NCBI RefSeq assembly: GCF_003463065.1
Contig: NZ_QSCM01000013.1
Span: 28,194 to 92,193 of the forward strand
Direction: 5' to 3'
DNA from: Blautia sp. OF03-15BH
Lineage (GTDB): Bacteria > Bacillota > Clostridia > Lachnospirales > Lachnospiraceae
Length of the DNA: 64,000 nt
Shown in pieces: positions 55,115 through 63,963 of this stretch. Within the stretch, counting starts at the first letter, position 1. Each line of letters opens with the position of its first letter. A program made the position numbers and the translations under genes. The notes under the pieces were generated by a model. It had not been told where the DNA came from and did no database searches. It worked only from the letters and a program-made list of their open reading frames with translations.

Positions 55115-55798
55115 ATGAAAACAATCGCAATCATAGATGATGATATTCATATTGGAGATATGCTGAGAGAAGTGCTGGTGCAAGAGGGCTATTCTGTTCT
55201 TCGTGCATACTCCGGCACAGAAGCGTTATATCTTCTTTCACAAAACAAGCCCGATTTGGTGCTGCTGGATCTGATGTTGCCGGGATTGTCTGGCGAGGAA
55301 GTTCTGCCCCACATTGAGAACATTCCTGTTATCGTTCTCAGCGCAAAAGTAGATGTGCAAGACAAGGTAAATCTTCTGCTGGGCGGTGCGGCAGATTACA
55401 TGACCAAGCCTTTTGATACAAAGGAGCTTCTTGCCCGTATCACTGTTCAGCTCCGCAAGGCAGAACAACATGGCGAAACCAAATCTCTTTCCGTTGGCGA
55501 TTTGGTTTTGGATATGGTTTCCCTTTCTCTGACAGTACAGGAGCAGCCTGTGAAGCTGACCCGAACGGAGTATGCCATCTTAAAACTGCTGATGGAAAAT
55601 CCCAAACAGGTAATTTCAAAGAGTGTCCTGCTTGACAGAATCAGTCTGGACACACCCGACTGCACCGAGCGTTCTTTGAAGCAGCACATCAGCAATCTTC
55701 GTAAAAAGATGCAGGATGTCAGCGGTGTAGACTATATCGAAACAGTCTGGGGAATTGGTTTCAAATTGGCAGAACAAAAAATCTTGACCAAATCTTGA
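55115..55798 (+). CDS. OmpR-family response regulator
   Basis: A 227-residue regulator. The receiver domain has the acidic pocket DDD (8-10), phospho-acceptor Asp52 (LVLLDLMLPG) and Lys98 (YMTKPF). The winged helix ends with SNLRKKMQ and YIETVWGIGFKL. It is the first gene of a regulator/ABC/kinase cassette and starts 23 bases after the sigma-like gene. Four TCTTGAC repeats beginning in its last codons are its probable target. Confidence 0.93.
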   Translation: MKTIAIIDDDIHIGDMLREVLVQEGYSVLRAYSGTEALYLLSQNKPDLVLLDLMLPGLSGEEVLPHIENIPVIVLSAKVDVQDKVNLLLGGAADYMTKPFDTKELLARITVQLRKAEQHGETKSLSVGDLVLDMVSLSLTVQEQPVKLTRTEYAILKLLMENPKQVISKSVLLDRISLDTPDCTERSLKQHISNLRKKMQDVSGVDYIETVWGIGFKLAEQKILTKS

Positions 55799-55823
55799 CG
55801 TTTTTCTTGACCACTTTCTTGAC
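55782..55823 (+). promoter_or_regulatory. four TCTTGAC direct repeats, response-regulator operator
   Basis: TCTTGAC occurs at 55782, 55793, 55805 and 55817, a period of 11-12 bases that keeps the sites on one DNA face. This is how OmpR-type regulators bind. The repeats straddle the regulator stop codon and lie just upstream of the ABC gene. Confidence 0.75.
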
Positions 55824-55865
55824 TTTTGTTTTGTAAACTTAGGTCAGCAAAGGAGGTAATACAAT

Positions 55866-56780
55866 ATGAACTATATTTTGCAAACAAACAGCCTGACAAA
55901 AAAGTATAAAAACTTTCAGGCATTGAATGGTCTTACTATGAATGTTCCCAAAGGTTCCATCTATGGCTTTGTGGGAAAGAACGGCGCTGGTAAGACAACC
56001 CTGATCCGCTTGATCTGCGGATTGCAGGAACCGACTTCCGGTAGCTTTTCTCTGTACGGCATCCGCAATGACAGCAAGGATATTATCAAATCCCGCCGTC
56101 GCATGGGTGCTGTGGTGGAAACACCGTCCATCTACATGGATATGACTGCGGAGGAAAATCTGAAGCACCAGTATCTCATTCTTGGTCTGCCATCATTTGA
56201 TTGTATTCAGGAATTGTTGAAGCTGGTAGGTCTCGACAACACGGGAGAGAAAAAAGCGAAGAACTTCTCCCTCGGTATGAAGCAGCGTCTGGGCATCGCT
56301 ATCGCATTAGCCGGTGATCCCGACTTTCTTGTTCTTGATGAGCCTGTAAATGGTCTCGACCCTCAGGGTATTGTGGAAATGCGAGAACTGATTTTGAAGT
56401 TGAACCGAGAAAAACAGATTACAGTTCTTATTTCCAGTCACATTCTGGATGAACTTTCCCGTCTGGCTACTCATTACGGTATCATTGATAATGGTCGCAT
56501 GGTGAAGGAACTGAGTGCAGAAGAACTGGACACAGTTTGCCGCAAGTGTGTCCGCATGGAAGTGACCGATACTTCTACTCTGGCTCGTGTGCTGGATTCC
56601 ATGAATCTGGAATATAAAATTATCTCCGCAACAACAGCCGATGTGTTCGCAAAGATCAATGTGACACAGCTGACCGTTGTACTGGCAAAGGAAAACTGCG
56701 AAGTGCTGTCTATGCAGGAAAAAGATGAAAGTTTGGAGAGTTATTACATCTCTCTGGTTGGAGGTGATAATAATGCGTAA
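55866..56780 (+). CDS. ABC transporter ATP-binding protein, bacitracin/lantibiotic-resistance type
   Basis: A 304-residue ATPase. It has Walker A GKNGAGKTT near residue 37, a signature-like NFSLGMKQRLG and Walker B FLVLDEPVNGLDP, followed by a ~90-residue tail. The family (BcrA-like) pairs with a small permease to protect against cell-wall-active peptides. AAAGGAGG precedes the ATG. It is coupled to the permease gene by an 8-base overlap. Confidence 0.92.
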   Translation: MNYILQTNSLTKKYKNFQALNGLTMNVPKGSIYGFVGKNGAGKTTLIRLICGLQEPTSGSFSLYGIRNDSKDIIKSRRRMGAVVETPSIYMDMTAEENLKHQYLILGLPSFDCIQELLKLVGLDNTGEKKAKNFSLGMKQRLGIAIALAGDPDFLVLDEPVNGLDPQGIVEMRELILKLNREKQITVLISSHILDELSRLATHYGIIDNGRMVKELSAEELDTVCRKCVRMEVTDTSTLARVLDSMNLEYKIISATTADVFAKINVTQLTVVLAKENCEVLSMQEKDESLESYYISLVGGDNNA

Positions 56781-57609
56781 ACTTTTTCGAGCAGCCTTTT
56801 ACCGTACAGAGAATAAAAAAATGATTCGAATAGAATTAGTGATTGCTGTATTGCTTTCCGCATTCATCATCCTCAACGGTTACTTCCAGACGAATTTGAC
56901 TAATGCATACATCTATAAGCTGGTCGCCCGTTTTTTTGGATATTCACCCCTGATGGGACCATTTATCGCCGTATTTGCCGCATATTTGTGGGGAACAGAC
57001 TATGAATATGGAACTCTGCGCAATAAACTAATCTGCGGACACACTCGTGAAGAAGTTTATTTTTCCAATCTTCTCCTGACCATATGTGCTGGACTGAGTA
57101 CTGCACTAATCTGGTTGATAGTTAATGGGATGCTGGGTATTCCGCTACTGGGTACGGCAAGCCTGAACCTCTCTTTGGGAGAGATGGCATTTTATATTTT
57201 TTCAAGCCTTTTGATGGTCGTTGCACTCTCCAGCGTATGTTGTCTGTTGGCAAGTCTGGCGGAGAACAAAAACTCAGCGACACTTCTTTGTCTGGGAGCT
57301 GTAGCTGCAATGGTCATAATCGGGATGCTCCTTTATGATCGTTTTGCAGAACCAGAGTTATTGGATGGATGGATGTGGAGTGATACAGACCCAACTGTGC
57401 GATGGCATCCCCAAAATATCAAATTCATCGGTGGAACATTTCGTATCCTGCTGGAATTTCTTATCTGTCTGACACCTGGAGGACAAGGTGTAATTCTTTG
57501 CGAAGAAGGGGTGGAACACCTGATTTTTCTTCCATTGTGCTCTGCGTTTGTAATTTTTTCAACATCTCTTATAGGAAGTCGTTCCTTTAAGAAAAAGAAC
57601 CTAAAGTAA
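56773..57609 (+). CDS. ABC transporter permease
   Basis: A 278-residue membrane protein with about six helices; start MRKLFRAAFYRTENKKMIRI, ATG 56773 after GGAGG. It has the ABC-2-type pattern found with BcrA-like ATPases, with segment GTDYEYGTLRNKLICGHTRE after helix 2. It presumably exports or extrudes an antimicrobial peptide together with the preceding ATPase. Confidence 0.88.
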   Translation: MRKLFRAAFYRTENKKMIRIELVIAVLLSAFIILNGYFQTNLTNAYIYKLVARFFGYSPLMGPFIAVFAAYLWGTDYEYGTLRNKLICGHTREEVYFSNLLLTICAGLSTALIWLIVNGMLGIPLLGTASLNLSLGEMAFYIFSSLLMVVALSSVCCLLASLAENKNSATLLCLGAVAAMVIIGMLLYDRFAEPELLDGWMWSDTDPTVRWHPQNIKFIGGTFRILLEFLICLTPGGQGVILCEEGVEHLIFLPLCSAFVIFSTSLIGSRSFKKKNLK

Positions 57610-57621
57610 GGAGGTAGAAAG

Positions 57622-58503
57622 ATGTTCCCTTGGATTTTGTGTTGTATTTTGCTAATTGTTGTATTTTTTCTAATCACAAAGATTATTTTTATAGAAAAAA
57701 GTATTGATGAAATTCATACAGAATTCCAGGAACGTCTTTCCTCCGACACAAACACTCTGATTGATATTTCTTCCAGCGACCCTCATCTGAGAAAACTGGC
57801 TTCGGAGATTAATATCCAGCTTCGATTGCTCCGCAAGGAACGCCATCGTTACCAACAGGGCGATCTGGAACTGAAAGAAGCTATCACCAATATTTCCCAT
57901 GACCTGAGAACTCCGCTTACGGCGATAAACGGTTATCTTGACCTATTGGAACGAGAGGAAAAAAGCGAAACGGTACACTGCTATCTTTCTCAAATCCAAA
58001 ACAGAACAGATGTTTTAAAAAATCTAACCGAAGAACTATTCAGATATAGTGTGGTTACTTCTTTTCAGGAACTGAAACCAGAACGTATGGATGTTGTCCG
58101 GGCATTGGAGGAAAGTCTGCTGTCTTTCTATGCGGTCATGCAGGAAAAAGGCATCCAACCGGAAATCGAATTGCCGGAGGAACCGGTTTTCCGTGAACTG
58201 GATGCAGGTGCGGTCAACCGTATCTTTTCCAACATTATCAGCAATGCGCTGAAATACTCTGACGGCGATCTGTCCGTAGTCATGGATAAGAACGGCTGTG
58301 TTACATTCAGCAACACGGCGCACAATCTGAATTATGTGACGGTCGGCAGATTGTTTGACCGTTTCTATACAGTAGAAGCCAGTCGCAATTCAACCGGTTT
58401 GGGATTGTCCATCGCCAAGCTGCTGATTGAGCGTATGGGCGGAAGTATTGGAGCAATCTACAACAATGACAAACTGCAAATCAAGATAATCTTTGCAAAA
58501 TGA
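57622..58503 (+). CDS. sensor histidine kinase
   Basis: A 293-residue kinase with a single N-terminal membrane segment (residues 5-24) and no sizeable extracellular domain. The H box ISHDLRTPLTAINGY has His93; the N box (IFSNIISNALKYS) and G box (STGLGLSIAKLL) are present. Such intramembrane kinases often sense flux through their partner ABC exporter. It follows the permease by 12 bases and should phosphorylate the regulator at 55.1 kb. Confidence 0.92.
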   Translation: MFPWILCCILLIVVFFLITKIIFIEKSIDEIHTEFQERLSSDTNTLIDISSSDPHLRKLASEINIQLRLLRKERHRYQQGDLELKEAITNISHDLRTPLTAINGYLDLLEREEKSETVHCYLSQIQNRTDVLKNLTEELFRYSVVTSFQELKPERMDVVRALEESLLSFYAVMQEKGIQPEIELPEEPVFRELDAGAVNRIFSNIISNALKYSDGDLSVVMDKNGCVTFSNTAHNLNYVTVGRLFDRFYTVEASRNSTGLGLSIAKLLIERMGGSIGAIYNNDKLQIKIIFAK

Positions 58504-58541
58504 AATAAAAAAGAGTTTATATGAACGGAGGTGTTTTGATT

Positions 58542-58868
58542 ATGAAGAAATACTTGAAGGAGATACTAATACTCTTAATTCAATTATTTATGTTTTATGT
58601 ATTTCCATTATTTGCAGGACCAACAGACGTTATGGGAATGATAGTTTTGCTTATTTTAGCAACATTATTGCTTTCAATTCTAATTGGCAGCATTTCAAAT
58701 CTGAAAGTAAAGTACTTGTATCCAATAATCATAGCAATTACATTTGTGCCATCTGTGTTTATATACTATAACGAGACAGCATTGATACATTCGCTTTGGT
58801 ATTTGGCAGTATCATCCTTTGGTTTGATAATCGGCATGGTCATTCATAAATTGATTCTTAAAAAGTAG
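58542..58868 (+). CDS. small membrane protein of the ABC cassette
   Basis: A 108-residue protein with about four transmembrane helices and a basic end (HKLILKK). ATG 58542 has GGAGG ten bases upstream. It is not recognised. Its place after the kinase, before the terminator, suggests an accessory resistance or immunity protein. Confidence 0.65.
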   Translation: MKKYLKEILILLIQLFMFYVFPLFAGPTDVMGMIVLLILATLLLSILIGSISNLKVKYLYPIIIAITFVPSVFIYYNETALIHSLWYLAVSSFGLIIGMVIHKLILKK

Positions 58869-58884
58869 AAAGAGCAAAACTTTC

Positions 58885-58925
58885 AAAGGCTACCCAGTCA
58901 AAAAGATTGGATAGCCTTTATTTAT
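58885..58925 (+). terminator. terminator of the ABC/two-component operon
   Basis: AAAGGCTACCCA pairs, with one G-T mismatch, with TTGGATAGCCTTT, followed by ATTTATG. Confidence 0.8.
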
Positions 58926-59025
58926 GTTTTCTAAAATTAAAGTTGAATATCTGCCTTAGCCAATAACTATGGGCTTAGAGGTTTAGTGAGCCAGGCAAAT
59001 CGCTCCAATCGCCGTATCCACAGAT

Positions 59026-59259
59026 TTATACTCTGTAACAGTTTTTCAAATAGGTTTTGGAATCTCCGTTCAATATCAAATCAGCATATCCAATCGGGTC
59101 ATTGTAAATCAGATAATCCAGTTCCGACCTCTGATACATATTGTCGGCAACCTCGTTCTCAACCGCAATCGTATCAATCGCAATCATACTACCATCAAAG
59201 AATTTCAGTTCCACACAAGCGGTATCCATGTTAAACTTACAAGAAATCAATCTATCCAT
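59026..59259 (-). CDS. DUF6061 family protein
   Basis: Seventy-seven residues (MDRLISCKFNMDTACVELKF, then NEVADNMYQRSELDYLIYND). The family is small, conserved and often next to serine recombinases in clostridial elements. Function unknown. ATG has GGAGG seven bases before. It follows the recombinase gene by 24 bases on the same strand. Confidence 0.78.
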   Translation of the reverse strand: MDRLISCKFNMDTACVELKFFDGSMIAIDTIAVENEVADNMYQRSELDYLIYNDPIGYADLILNGDSKTYLKNCYRV

Positions 59260-59283
59260 AAGAAACCTCCATTTTACGGGATG

Positions 59284-61242
59284 TTATATCATCCCAAAAT
59301 ATTTGAATGCTTCTCGGATTGCTTTCTCTTTTTCCGGTGGACACAGAGGCTGTCTGGAATCTTCGGACTTCGGCAGATTGTAGTTCTTACCAACCTCAAT
59401 CCCACATTTCCGCTTAATCTGTGAGATATACAGGTTTGATACCTTTAATCCGCTATGTTCCAGTACATAGTCCTTGATCTGCGTGTAGGTTGCCCCATCT
59501 TGAAATTCGGACATATCCATATCTTCTAAAGAGAACTCAACCCGAATCTTTTTCGAGTCGACCTCACCCTTGGAAAGCAAAACAACCGTCTCAACGGTAC
59601 TTTCGTTGTCCCAACGAAGTTCCTGTATCTCCCTATCTCCAAAATACACCGGAAAACGGAACTTTATGTGCTTCAGGAATCTGCCATCTGGCTGCTCCTG
59701 CTCATAAATGTCCACCTGTTCCACAAAGCTGTTAAGAAATTCTTTCTTCTCTAGGTCGGTGAACTTATCATATAGTTTATCAAAATATAAAAGAAATTGA
59801 TAGACGTTTTCTTCTGATATTTTCTGTTGCCGGATATTCAACAGGCGATTCTTTACTTCCTCTATACTGTTCTCCACACCTTCAATCTCATCATACAAAC
59901 GGTATAACCTTGTCTCCATATCCTGATATTTCTTCTCATAAAATTTATCCATAATATCCAGACTGTCCATTTGCTGTCCAAGCCTTGCTTTTGCTCCGGT
60001 CAGTTGTCTGTGCTGTTTTTCCAGTCCTTCAATCTCTTTTTCTATTTCTTCTGTATCTATTCTTGAACCGATTTTATTCAGTATTGCTTCCTCAAACTTT
60101 GGATTCTTCACCAGCTTCCGAATAACTTCTTCTACTGCATTGTTAATCTTCTCCTCACTCCATTGTTTACGATATCCACATTTATGACCATCTACCAGGC
60201 GACGATGTTTGCAGGCATAATAGAAATAATCCTTATATAAGGTTCCGTCTTTCTTTTTCTTTCGGTTTACATTCCCATACATACCGCTTCCACATAACGG
60301 ACACCTCAATATTCCGGATAAAATATGCTCATGATCGAGGCTATGTGTCTTTTCATATTTTACACCTGTTTTTTCTCGTTTTTGATGTGCCAGCTCCCAG
60401 TCTGTTTCTGAAACAATCCCTTCATGAATACCATCATGCAGCATATAATTTTCCTGCTTTACAATGCGGTATTCATTTCTTGTGCCAGAAACTTTCTCGT
60501 TTTTCCTTCGTCCATAAGCCAGCTTTCCACAGTATACCGGATTATCCAGAACGCCTTTTATAAATGAAGCGGCAAATGCGTCCAGTGTATTATTCTGTCG
60601 TTTTTTCTTTTTATATCCATGCTGGTTCAGCCATGCAGCAATCGCAGAGATTCCCATATTGGTATGAATAAATTTGTCATAGATCAGGCGAATAATCTCT
60701 GCTTCGTCCTCTGCGATCTGCAATTCTCCATTTACCAATTCATAGCCATATGGAGCAAATCCACCGTTCCATTTTCCTTCCCTGGCTTTCTGCTTACGTC
60801 CTTCCATTGTCTGAACAAGGATATTCTCCCGTTCAATCTCTGCCACCGCAGACAGAACGGAAATCATCAGCTTTCCGCTATCTTTAGAGCTGTCAATTCC
60901 ATCTTCAACACAGATCAAATTCACTCCGAAGTCCTGCATTCTTTGCAAAGAATTTAATACATCTGCCGCATTACGACCAAATCTGGAAAGCTTGAACACC
61001 AATACAAACTGCACCTCATCTGTTCCATTCTCAATATTGTCTAACATACGTTGGAATTCCGGTCTGCCCTCTACGCTCTTTCCAGACTTACCTTCGTCTG
61101 AATACTCATTTACAATTTCCATGTTCTGAAACTCCGCATATCTCTTGAGTTTTTCTTTCTGAGCATCCAGACTGTATCCATCTACCTGCATGGTTGTGGA
61201 TACTCTGGTATATATATCGCATTTAATCTTTTTATTCTTCAT
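59284..61242 (-). CDS. large serine recombinase (TnpX-like), intact
   Basis: A 652-residue recombinase with catalytic Ser15 (IYTRVSTTMQVDGYSLDAQ), KLSRFGRNAADVL, a recombinase domain, a zinc ribbon (CPLCGSGMYG), coiled coil and a C-terminal ~90-residue tail (GEVDSKKIRVEFSLEDMDMS). It is the intact relative of the frameshifted gene at 14.5 kb. GAGGAAG precedes the ATG. It lies beside the right accessory slot, suggesting that it moved that block. Confidence 0.92.
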   Translation of the reverse strand: MKNKKIKCDIYTRVSTTMQVDGYSLDAQKEKLKRYAEFQNMEIVNEYSDEGKSGKSVEGRPEFQRMLDNIENGTDEVQFVLVFKLSRFGRNAADVLNSLQRMQDFGVNLICVEDGIDSSKDSGKLMISVLSAVAEIERENILVQTMEGRKQKAREGKWNGGFAPYGYELVNGELQIAEDEAEIIRLIYDKFIHTNMGISAIAAWLNQHGYKKKKRQNNTLDAFAASFIKGVLDNPVYCGKLAYGRRKNEKVSGTRNEYRIVKQENYMLHDGIHEGIVSETDWELAHQKREKTGVKYEKTHSLDHEHILSGILRCPLCGSGMYGNVNRKKKKDGTLYKDYFYYACKHRRLVDGHKCGYRKQWSEEKINNAVEEVIRKLVKNPKFEEAILNKIGSRIDTEEIEKEIEGLEKQHRQLTGAKARLGQQMDSLDIMDKFYEKKYQDMETRLYRLYDEIEGVENSIEEVKNRLLNIRQQKISEENVYQFLLYFDKLYDKFTDLEKKEFLNSFVEQVDIYEQEQPDGRFLKHIKFRFPVYFGDREIQELRWDNESTVETVVLLSKGEVDSKKIRVEFSLEDMDMSEFQDGATYTQIKDYVLEHSGLKVSNLYISQIKRKCGIEVGKNYNLPKSEDSRQPLCPPEKEKAIREAFKYFGMI

Positions 61243-61270
61243 AATCTTCCTCGCAGTATAACTCTGTTTT

Positions 61271-61747
61271 ATTGTCCCAACTTAATTTTAGTACTTGTTC
61301 CAACTATTTTCAATACTTATTTTCCGTATTGACGCATTTCTTTGCCAATCGTATAATTAAGTTAGATACAGAGCATTTCTGTTATCAAAATATTGCCCGC
61401 CCACCATTGGCGACTTATAAATGATTGGCTCGAAAATATTGTTCGCCTACCGGAAGCGTCTAATAAATGTCCGGCTTGAAAATTATTTAGAAATAATTTC
61501 TGTTTTTGATATTGTGTTTTTATCACACATTGCATATACTATAAATACACAAAAAAGCCAAAAAAGAGGAGGTGTTAGTATGGCTACTTCAAGTATTACT
61601 CATAATTTTGTCGTATCCAATCCAAATAGCGTAAAGCGTTTTGTCGCAGCAATTGACGAAGCTGACCGTGACCGCACACCAAAGCAGACACTTCCCGGAC
61701 GTCAGTTAACGAACCCACAGGAAATCTTAGCTTTAATGTCAAAAAGG
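61271..61747 (+). repeat. direct repeat block A, right copy (with 29824-30299)
   Basis: Same promoter, leader and small gene as the left copy, in the same orientation 31.4 kb away. Recombination between the two would delete or circularise the DNA between them. Confidence 0.9.
61329..61357 (+). promoter_or_regulatory. promoter of the right accessory slot
   Basis: TTGACG (61329-61334), 17 bases, TATAAT (61352-61357), one spacer base longer than in the left copy. A conserved leader of about 216 bases follows. Confidence 0.7.
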
Positions 61748-61765
61748 AAGAAAAAACATGTCTGA
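61580..61765 (+). CDS. small basic protein preceding a GNAT gene, possible antitoxin
   Basis: Sixty-one residues (MATSSITHNFVVSNP, ending KRKKKHV), nearly identical to the left copy at 30.1 kb. AGGAGGTG is seven bases before the ATG. Its last eight bases overlap the GNAT gene, so the two are co-translated. The layout fits a toxin-antitoxin pair; no DNA-binding motif is recognised and the role is inferred. Confidence 0.75.
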   Translation: MATSSITHNFVVSNPNSVKRFVAAIDEADRDRTPKQTLPGRQLTNPQEILALMSKRKKKHV

Positions 61766-62366
61766 TAAATATTTTACCGTTAATATTCGGGCATATTTGG
61801 ATAAAGACGAACCGACATATATCGGAGAGGAAAGTCTTTACGACTTACTCTCCGATTTTTCTTGTCCCAAAAATCCCGATGTGGAATACTTTTTATTACA
61901 TAATGCGATTGAGTTTACCAAAAAAGATCAATCTATCACTTATCTGGTATTTGATGCTGAAGATGCTTCACTGGTTGGTTATTTTTCACTTACAGTAAAA
62001 CCCATCTCTGTCCGTGCTTCAAATATCAGCAAGACAATGGCAAAAAAGCTGTCCCGTGTCAGTATTTTGGATGAAGAAACACAATCCTATACTACCGCAG
62101 CTTACCTGATCGCCCAGTTGGGAAAGAACTATTCTCTTCCAAAGGAAAAACGAATTCCTGGAAATATTCTACTGGGATTTGCACTGGAAACCATATCCAG
62201 TCTCAAATATTCCGTAGGTGGCGTTATGGAGTTTCTTGAATGCGAAGATAATGAATTTCTTCTGAGCTTTTATACGCAGAATCATTTCAAGCCATTTGAT
62301 ACTCGTATTACCGTTTCTCAGAATAATGAGCCACACACTCTGCATCAGCTTTTAAAATTTATTTGA
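61758..62366 (+). CDS. GNAT-fold acetyltransferase, possible toxin
   Basis: A 202-residue protein with a GNAT-like core (ITYLVFDAEDASLVGYFSLT, later TTAAYLIAQLGKNYSLPKE and LECEDNEFLLSFYTQNHFKP). It is larger than the usual housekeeping GNAT and has no separate CoA loop as clear as in the gene at 17.9 kb. Coupled by overlap to the small upstream gene, it resembles GNAT toxins that acetylate aminoacyl-tRNA. This is a family-level inference. Confidence 0.7.
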   Translation: MSDKYFTVNIRAYLDKDEPTYIGEESLYDLLSDFSCPKNPDVEYFLLHNAIEFTKKDQSITYLVFDAEDASLVGYFSLTVKPISVRASNISKTMAKKLSRVSILDEETQSYTTAAYLIAQLGKNYSLPKEKRIPGNILLGFALETISSLKYSVGGVMEFLECEDNEFLLSFYTQNHFKPFDTRITVSQNNEPHTLHQLLKFI

Positions 62367-62380
62367 TTTAAAAGTACATG

Positions 62381-62657
62381 AAAAAGCGACAGTCTGATTT
62401 ACATTTTGTATTTCAGGAAACTGCCGCTTCTTTTTCTTCCTTATTCTGTTTTTCTTCCTCCAACTCCCGGAGGACTTCTTCGCCGTACTTATCAATCATC
62501 CGTACCAGAAAATCAATGCACCGCTCAAATTCAATATTCTGTTGCATAAGCTCCTCCCGTTATTGTTTGTTCTGAGCTTATTTTACAGAACCTGCCTGAA
62601 AACCACATTGAATAGAAATTGATTGTAAATTGACACAATCACTTTAAAAATATCCGC
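62381..62657. repeat. direct repeat block B, right copy (with 31987-32265)
   Basis: Nearly identical to the left copy. It includes the 44-residue gene and the GCGACAGT/ACTGCCGC hairpin, which has a T-rich tail on the plus strand and may terminate the GNAT transcript. Confidence 0.9.
62413..62547 (-). CDS. small acidic protein (right copy)
   Basis: Forty-four residues, MQQNIEFERC then a helical acidic body, differing by only a few residues from the left copy at 32.0 kb. The GGGAGGAGC ribosome site is conserved in both. It is antisense-oriented between the GNAT and NTPase genes. Conservation of both reading frame and ribosome site supports it as a real gene. Confidence 0.65.
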   Translation of the reverse strand: MQQNIEFERCIDFLVRMIDKYGEEVLRELEEEKQNKEEKEAAVS

Positions 62658-62730
62658 ATTTTCTTGAATCGAATGTATGTTCGTGCTGTGATAGATATAC
62701 TCAATCTTAACTACGAAAGGGGAATTTCTA

Positions 62731-63963
62731 TTGAATCGATGCGATTTTTCTTCTATTAGCACTTGCTTAAAAAATCATATCAGCGAAAGTAATCAAATGA
62801 GTCAGCCTGATTTTTTATACGAATTATTTGAAGATTTTATGGATGATCCGGCAAATCAGGATTTTTCAATGGATAACGGTCTGGTTTGCCGCTGGATGAC
62901 TGGTCAGGCTAAAATCAGTCCTAAAATATCCGCTTACTATTCCAAGCCATCCAATCAGGAAAAGTTAGCCCATACCATCCACCAGAATCTTCTTCCACTG
63001 ATGTCTGACTGTAATATGGCTATACAAGATATTTACACTTTATTCATTCAGGATGACAGCATCTCAGATGCGAAAAAGAAAAATCTGACTCCCTTATATA
63101 AACCAGCCAGTTCAAGACTGCTGTTTCTTGCAAAACTGATTTCTTTTGGCATGGAACGCCAATTCATCAAACGTAATACCAAAAATCAGAAGCTACTCGC
63201 CGGAGGAGCTTTATCCCCCATTGTGCTGGATTATATTATGGACAGTGAGGTTCCGAAACCATGCCGTCATTTTATCGGAAGAGATAAAGAACTGGAAGAA
63301 TTATATACCATGCTTGAGGAAAACCGTCATATTTTTCTTTGCGGAATTGCTGGAATCGGAAAAAGTGAACTTGCCAAAGCCTACGCAAAGCGGTACATAA
63401 AGCAATACACCAATATCCTTTATGTAGAATATACCGGCAATCTTCATCAGGATATTACTGACATGGATTTTATTGACGATCCGCCGGAAAGCACTGACCA
63501 GGAACGGTTTCAAAGACATAACCGTTTTCTGCGTTCCCTGAAATCTGATACTCTGCTTATCATAGATAATTTTAATGTCACTGCCACACAGGACAGCTTT
63601 CTGTCAGTAGTATTAAAATATCGCTGTCAGATTTTGTTTACAACCAGAAGCAAACTGGATGAATACTGTACTCTGCCATTAAAAGAAATAGAGGATATGA
63701 ACGCTCTCTTCCAGCTGGCATCAGTATTTTATTCAGAGGCGGACACGTACCGGCCAACAGTTGAAAAGATCATCGAAACTGTTCACTCTCATACTTTTGC
63801 CGTGGAACTGGCAGCAAAACTTCTGGAAAATGGAATCTCAACTCCAGACCAGTTATTAACAAGACTTCAGGTGGAAAAAGCATCTTTCCATAACGAAGAT
63901 AAAATTAAAATAATCAAAGATGGACAAAGCAGCAAAGCCACCTGCAAATTCCGGCTCATCTGA
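62731..63963 (+). CDS. STAND-like P-loop NTPase, probably truncated
   Basis: A 410-residue protein starting at TTG 62731 after GAAAGGGGAA. A helical N-terminal region precedes FIGRDKELEEL (181-191), Walker A GIAGIGKS (205-212) and Walker B TLLIIDNF near 260, as in NB-ARC/STAND ATPases. Such proteins normally carry a long sensor domain after the ATPase. Here the frame ends soon after it at KATCKFRLI, near the window edge, suggesting a frameshift or insertion. A role in defence or signalling is possible. Confidence 0.7.
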   Translation: MNRCDFSSISTCLKNHISESNQMSQPDFLYELFEDFMDDPANQDFSMDNGLVCRWMTGQAKISPKISAYYSKPSNQEKLAHTIHQNLLPLMSDCNMAIQDIYTLFIQDDSISDAKKKNLTPLYKPASSRLLFLAKLISFGMERQFIKRNTKNQKLLAGGALSPIVLDYIMDSEVPKPCRHFIGRDKELEELYTMLEENRHIFLCGIAGIGKSELAKAYAKRYIKQYTNILYVEYTGNLHQDITDMDFIDDPPESTDQERFQRHNRFLRSLKSDTLLIIDNFNVTATQDSFLSVVLKYRCQILFTTRSKLDEYCTLPLKEIEDMNALFQLASVFYSEADTYRPTVEKIIETVHSHTFAVELAAKLLENGISTPDQLLTRLQVEKASFHNEDKIKIIKDGQSSKATCKFRLI

